Made by a program: the position numbers and the translations under genes. From Ananas comosus (lineage: Eukaryota; Streptophyta; Magnoliopsida; Poales; Bromeliaceae): DNA of 64,000 bases. The stretch covers positions 8,079,334 to 8,143,333 of the forward strand of contig NC_033638.1 in the NCBI RefSeq assembly GCF_001540865.1, in the 5' to 3' direction. Positions 58,901 through 64,000 of this stretch are shown in pieces (position 1 is the first letter of the stretch; the number at the start of each line of letters is the position of its first letter). The notes under the pieces were generated by a model, which had not been told where the DNA came from, did no database searches, and saw only the letters and a list, made by a program, of their open reading frames with translations.

Positions 58901-61900
58901 GAAGAAGTTTGTTATTAGATCCTTTTCTGAATTATGCTGTATCTTTTGCCACAGAGTGTAGAACTTTGATCAGGATTTTTTCAATTACGCCTCCTTTGAA
59001 GCACATTTATCCACCTCATGTCTCTGTCCTGCGATTACTGTGTGTCTAGTCAAAGCTTTTAAATTGTTTACATTACTCATTTGTCACATCATCTCCACTT
59101 TGCATAATGTGGCTAGTCAGTAATATGGCCGCATAGAAACTACTATGTTAATCTACCGGACAAGTTCTTCAGGTTTCTCTTTTTAAGTAGTTCAACATAG
59201 AATTATTATATAACTTTCTGATCTTCCTGTTGCACTCCTTGCAGATGTGTTGCTGTAACAACAACTCTAACGTACGAGGAATTACAGCAAGCCAGTCCAT
59301 CACTAATCAGAAAAGATATTGGAAATGTTTTGCTTAATGACATTTTGTACGGTGGTCCTTCTGGTCGCAGTATGTAGTTTAAACAGAAAAAAACATTGAT
59401 TATGTTTATGAATAAATGATTTAGAAATTTCCTGGAAATTGAGTTGCTGTTTACTGTTCTTTCTTTCTCCACTTGCTGAATGGCAAATTTGATATGTTCT
59501 GTGCTTAAGTAGAATATAATTTTGATGACGTTGCTTTAAATTGTTGCTAATGGTCAAGATATGCTTGGGCACAATTAAGTGCTGATGAGAAGAAGTTGCT
59601 GCAGATGGGAGGATGCAAAACCCTCAGAATATTAGTTCTTTAGGAAAATCTTCTTCAGAGCAGCTGAATGGGGCCTTAAGCACTGATTTTGCTCAGGAAA
59701 TCAATGCTGAAAGTGAGAAAGGCCATTTTCTTGGAGGGTAAGGTCAGTTCACCTGCTCTTCAGAATGGTCAAATTTGTTTATATGCGTGTTTGCCGAATG
59801 AATTTTATAACTCTGCTTACAGTTATTACTACATTTTTCTTAGTTTAAACTTTAAAGATAAATAAAAAACTAGGCTGCTCATACGTCTAAATCTCCTTTT
59901 TGACTCCTAATATAATGTCTAAAAGTCTGCTTGATTCTAATTCAACTTTTGTAATCTTCATTTGTTGTGAACTGATGTCGAAGAACTAACAAAGTAAAAG
60001 CTGTATATTGGGGCTGTAGTTACCTTTTAATGTAACATCTAGGTTTCAGAAATGATCTGTTGGCAGGTTGCAGGGTTCTCGTCGTGACATTTTAAGATAT
60101 GGAAGCTTGGGAATTGCTGTTTCTTCTCTCATCTTCACTATTAGCAATTGGAAGGTAAAGATGCTGTGATATATGATTCCTATTATTAGGTTTCATCACC
60201 GAAAATGAAACTATGACCATAGTAACCATAACACATATGTTCCTACCTCAGATTCTATATTTCTTATGTGCCACTTTGAGAGGCCTATTTAAGATAGATG
60301 CCGTGATCTAGTAGAGAATGTAAAACTAACTTGACTCTCTATAGAAAAGTTGTCTCAAACCAGTATACGAATGTTCAAAATCCACTTTTCAACGACAGAT
60401 TCTTGATTCTGGACATCAATCAATAAATATTTGTAGTTCTCGTCTTTTGCCATGTGGACAAAAATTGAGATACTCTGGACAAAAATTGAGATACTCCTTG
60501 AAATCTTCAGTTGCAAGAATTGTTTATATTGTATGAATAGCTGTGTGATGAAATTTAGGTTTTCTGCAGTTGAATAAATTCCTACAGTTTTCGGTTCTTT
60601 TAGTATGATGTAACAAAATGAAGAAAAAGATTGATCCTTGGGTTTAACTGATATTTGTACTATGAAAACTAGTAATTTTATCAGCTTATCTAGTTCGTGC
60701 CCACTGCCCACAAACACTTCAATAGACAAGATTTGATGCCCTAGCAAGTTGCATAGATGTCAAAACCAAAATTATGTTAGACCACTTTCTATGTGTAACT
60801 TCAATTTAGACTAGAAGTTTGGTTGCATTCTTAAGCACTCTTTTGTGTTCTTTCCTTGGTAATATTCTACCGATGTGTTGGTTTTGTTTATGCAGGCAAT
60901 GCAATATGCATCTCCTAAAGGTCTTCTGAATTTTTTTAAGGGCAATAATCGCTCTATTTTGGGTCAGAATGAAGGTATGGTGTGTCTGTGTGAGTCATAG
61001 CTGTGAGTTATCTCATGTCGCTTCCTGTTTTTTGCTCGTTGTTTTACTATAGAGAGTGTTTTAATGGTACAGTTCTACATGAATACAAGCCAGAGAGCTA
61101 ATTTATAAGTAATAATATGCGAAATAACATTCCAAAAAGTATTTTGCTTCGGTGCGGCAGAAACAAGGATGTCTCATGGCAACTGATGAATTATGCTTAG
61201 TATTACCGGCACCATAAGCCCAAGGCATTTGATGCAGTGGGAATAAATCTTTTTTTTTTCTTTTCAATCCTTCACCTTTCTTGACTTTGTATGTGGGCAT
61301 GCCAAAACTAAGCACACAGTTTACTGACTGTAGGAGACTCGCGATCGTCAAGGATACAACAAGTTAAGAACTACCTGGCAGATTTAGAAGCTAGGTATCT
61401 ACAATTTTTTCTCACATTTTTGCTTTTGTCGATGTTAAACTTTTTGTTCATTTTTCTGAAGATTTTTTTTTTCATTTTTTATTTTTTTAAGGGGCTCTGC
61501 TTCAAATGTTCCCGAGTTCCCACCGAATCTTGACTGGTTGAATACAGCTCCACTTCGGTTTCGCACGGTAGCTTATAACTTATCTGATTATAATTTGTAT
61601 TTTATCTCTTCTTTATCTGTTGGAACCCTTCTTATAACTTCTTAATTCGAACTGGGACTTCTTAATTGGAACTGGGATCTATAAATCTGTTCTAGTGAAG
61701 AGCTTTCAAATAGATGCAAATGCATTAGCAGTTTTAAATCCAAGTATAATGCAATCTATTAGATTAGTGTTGCACAGTTGCGAAGAGTATTGCTTATGTT
61801 ACTTAGATTACCGACATATATTTGTCTGCAATTAATATATAGCATTTATTTGACTTGAACACTTATGATTATTCATGTGTAACTTCATTTTTGTATTTGC

Positions 61901-64000
61901 TGCAGGATTTAAAAGGCAAGGTAGTTCTGTTGGATTTTTGGACCTATTGCTGTATCAACTGTATGCATGTGCTACCAGATCTTGAATATTTAGAGAAGAA
62001 GTATAGTAATAAGCCTGTGAGTTATCTCTCTTTCTTGATTGAGTTTATCGTCTTCTAAGTAGAATATAACTCTGTAAGTGCTTTGTATTCTGGTGAGCAA
62101 GTGGATTAATTATATTAGTCTCTGTAGTTGAAATCTAGGAGATTTCCTTTTCTACACGGTTCACGTTAAGAGAATATCCAGAAATTTAGGCTATTCTTGT
62201 TTTCTTTATTTAGCTTGGGAAAAAAAGAAAAAAAGAAAAGAAAAGAGTTAGTACTAGGATTTTGTTTTTTTTTGTTGCTAAACATACTCCATAACTGTAC
62301 AGATTACAAATTATTTGCCATCCGTTGGTGTATTTAATGCATAAAATTTAAGGTTAATAAAACAAAAGAACGAAAGCATCAGCAAATGAGGCCTAAGCTT
62401 TTTGTTTCATATAAAGACTTACTAACTTTCCCTGAGGCTTGAAAATTTTGTTTTAGGATTTTCCGTTATTACTTCTTTTTAGGTATCTATGATATACTCA
62501 TGTAATCCTTCTGTACGATTTTTCAAGTTCCACAATGCTTGTTCTATCGCCTAATAATAAACAGGACTTATTCTGTGCAGTTCACTGTTATTGGTGTACA
62601 TTCTGCCAAATTTGATAACGAAAAAGACCTTGAAGCCATACGAAATGCAGTTTTACGCTACAACATCACTCACCCTGTAAGTCAGCAAGTTAAGATGAGC
62701 AGAATAATTGCATCACTATTTGACTTTCTGAATTTAAATATTTTTTACTATTTACAAATTTTCCTTGTTATCCTTTTTGAATTCAAATGTACCAATGATG
62801 TGCTAACTTCTATTGAAGTATCCTGTTTGCTTTTTTGATCTCGAAACTTTGCTGAGAAGGGCATTCTTCAGTTTTTACTATTTACTTTTTGATCTTTCTA
62901 CTATTTATTGGACTAGTAATTGCTGGAATTTCATGAACTCTACTCTGTCAGAATAGTATTCATATACTGCAGGAATTACACACTTGAAAGAGGCTTGAAT
63001 AGAATTTGATGGGAGCATAAATGTTTAATGATCACTATGCTGATACTTGCCAACTCAATGACGAAGAAACTACGTTGTTACAATTTCTTCTACACTTAAA
63101 AAGCAAAGTTTTCACTGCTTATACATACTGGTCAAATAAGTTATCTTATATTTTATCATGCACTCGTCCTGTGTTTTATTTGATCATATATATTTTTAAA
63201 TGCTGTTCAAGGTTGTTAATGATGGTGATATGTACTTGTGGAGAGAATTGGGAGTAAATTCGTGGCCCACATTTGTTATTATTGGGCCAAATGGAAAGAT
63301 TCTAGCACAACTAGCAGGTGAAGGCCATAGAAAGGTATTTGCCAGTATCTTTACATTATGCTTGTGACCTTTCTTTCCATTGCTAGATCAGCATCTCAAT
63401 TTTTATGCTAAGAGTTAATTGTATTGTTGTTATTAGTGTAAGCTTTTCATTATTCTGTTGATAATTTGCTGAACACAATCTCAGATTATTTGGTTAAATT
63501 GTGTTCTTTTCAGTGGGTAACATATATTGTCTTATGCATATCTTCAGGATCTTGATGATTTTGTGGATGCATCTCTTCAGTTCTATGGAGAAAAGAACCC
63601 ATTGGAAAACAATCCCATTCCCTTGGCTTTAGAGAAGGATAATGATGGCCGTCTAATAACATCTCCATTAAAATTCCCTGGGAAGCTTGCAATTGATGCG
63701 CAAAATAATAGGCTTTTCATATCAGACAGTAACCATAATCGAATTGTAAGTGTTCTTGGCCTTTTCTTTTCTTGTTTAAAGTTTAGCCTTTTTGCCTAGT
63801 GATAAACTAACTATTATGGCTAACTTAATACTATTTCACTGCATCCCTGTTTTTGGAATTTAAGGTGGTTGCAGATTTGGAAGGAACTTTTATTACTCAA
63901 ATAGGAAGTACTGGAGAAGAAGGATTAAATGATGGTACCTTTGATAGTGCCTCCTTTAATCGTCCTCAGGTAAGGTTCAGACTTCTACATTTTGCCTTAT
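55906..64000 (+). CDS. SOQ1: SUPPRESSOR OF QUENCHING 1-like, chloroplast (3' end beyond the window)
   Basis: Thylakoid protein that prevents a sustained form of photoprotective quenching, with a stromal HAD-type domain, one membrane span, and lumenal thioredoxin-like and NHL beta-propeller domains. Exons seen: 55906-56302, 56637-56737, 56860-56916, 57000-57094, 57558-57657, 58282-58340, 59245-59369, 59605-59737, 60067-60154, 60896-60974, 61334-61394, 61492-61567, 61906-62016, 62581-62676, 63212-63334, 63548-63745, 63865-63969. They join in frame to 668 codons; the family has about 1050. The first 80 residues are a Ser/Pro/Arg-rich transit peptide. HAD motif I is [23 protein letters not shown] and [10 protein letters not shown] are later HAD motifs. 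[12 protein letters not shown] is the membrane span. [11 protein letters not shown] is the atypical CCINC redox motif, and [10 protein letters not shown] starts the NHL repeats. The window ends within intron 17. Confidence 0.95.

Overview
This is a nuclear window from a flowering plant, most likely a monocot. Genes have short exons and GT-AG introns, intergenic DNA is AT-rich, and several genes (PHYB, the CP1-like gene, the enoyl-CoA hydratase-like gene) have very GC-rich first exons, the 5'-to-3' GC gradient typical of monocots. A non-grass commelinid such as pineapple is my guess, but only from the general look of genes and repeats. Four isolated single N characters mark assembly joins.

Layout, left to right: ATP-citrate lyase subunit B (ACLB, +, 147-6331, 16 coding exons, 608 aa); a 6.3-kb repeat-rich spacer; phytochrome B (PHYB, +, 12617-18579, 4 coding exons, damaged near 14535-14685 by an intrusion next to an N); a spacer with Harbinger-like, hAT and SINE elements; a secreted glycine-rich protein (+, 24018-25200, internal frame slips); a PMEI-less pectinesterase-like gene (-, 25671-27985, 343 aa) with altered catalytic residues; a GDSL esterase/lipase (+, 31638-33968, with a GC-AG intron); a peroxisomal enoyl-CoA hydratase-like gene (+, 35141-37009, ends in SKL); a stachyose/raffinose synthase pseudogene (+, 39914-45629) carrying two nonsense codons, two frameshifts and a 2.4-kb LINE insertion; a probable box C/D snoRNA gene (-, 46051-46125) behind a TATA plus telo-box promoter; two more LINE fragments (46.7-48.4 kb and 49.2-50.7 kb); a CP1-like EF-hand gene (+, 53000-53450, one frame slip); and SUPPRESSOR OF QUENCHING 1 (SOQ1, +, from 55906, running off the right edge).

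The genes are unrelated neighbours rather than a cluster. Light perception (PHYB) and chloroplast photoprotection (SOQ1), cytosolic acetyl-CoA supply (ACLB), peroxisomal acyl-CoA metabolism, cell wall and secreted proteins (glycine-rich protein, pectinesterase, GDSL) and raffinose-family sugars are represented.

The most informative material is in the repeats. A tRNA-derived SINE family, with at least five well-bounded copies and two decayed ones, shares its 3' tail, including the palindrome GGTAGCATGCTACC, with two LINE copies in the same window. One of those LINEs is the element inside the stachyose synthase pseudogene; its 16-bp target-site duplication encloses two separate poly(T) tracts, which suggests a 3' transduction. 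Several DNA transposons have exact target-site duplications, one of them with an empty-site paralogue in the same window.
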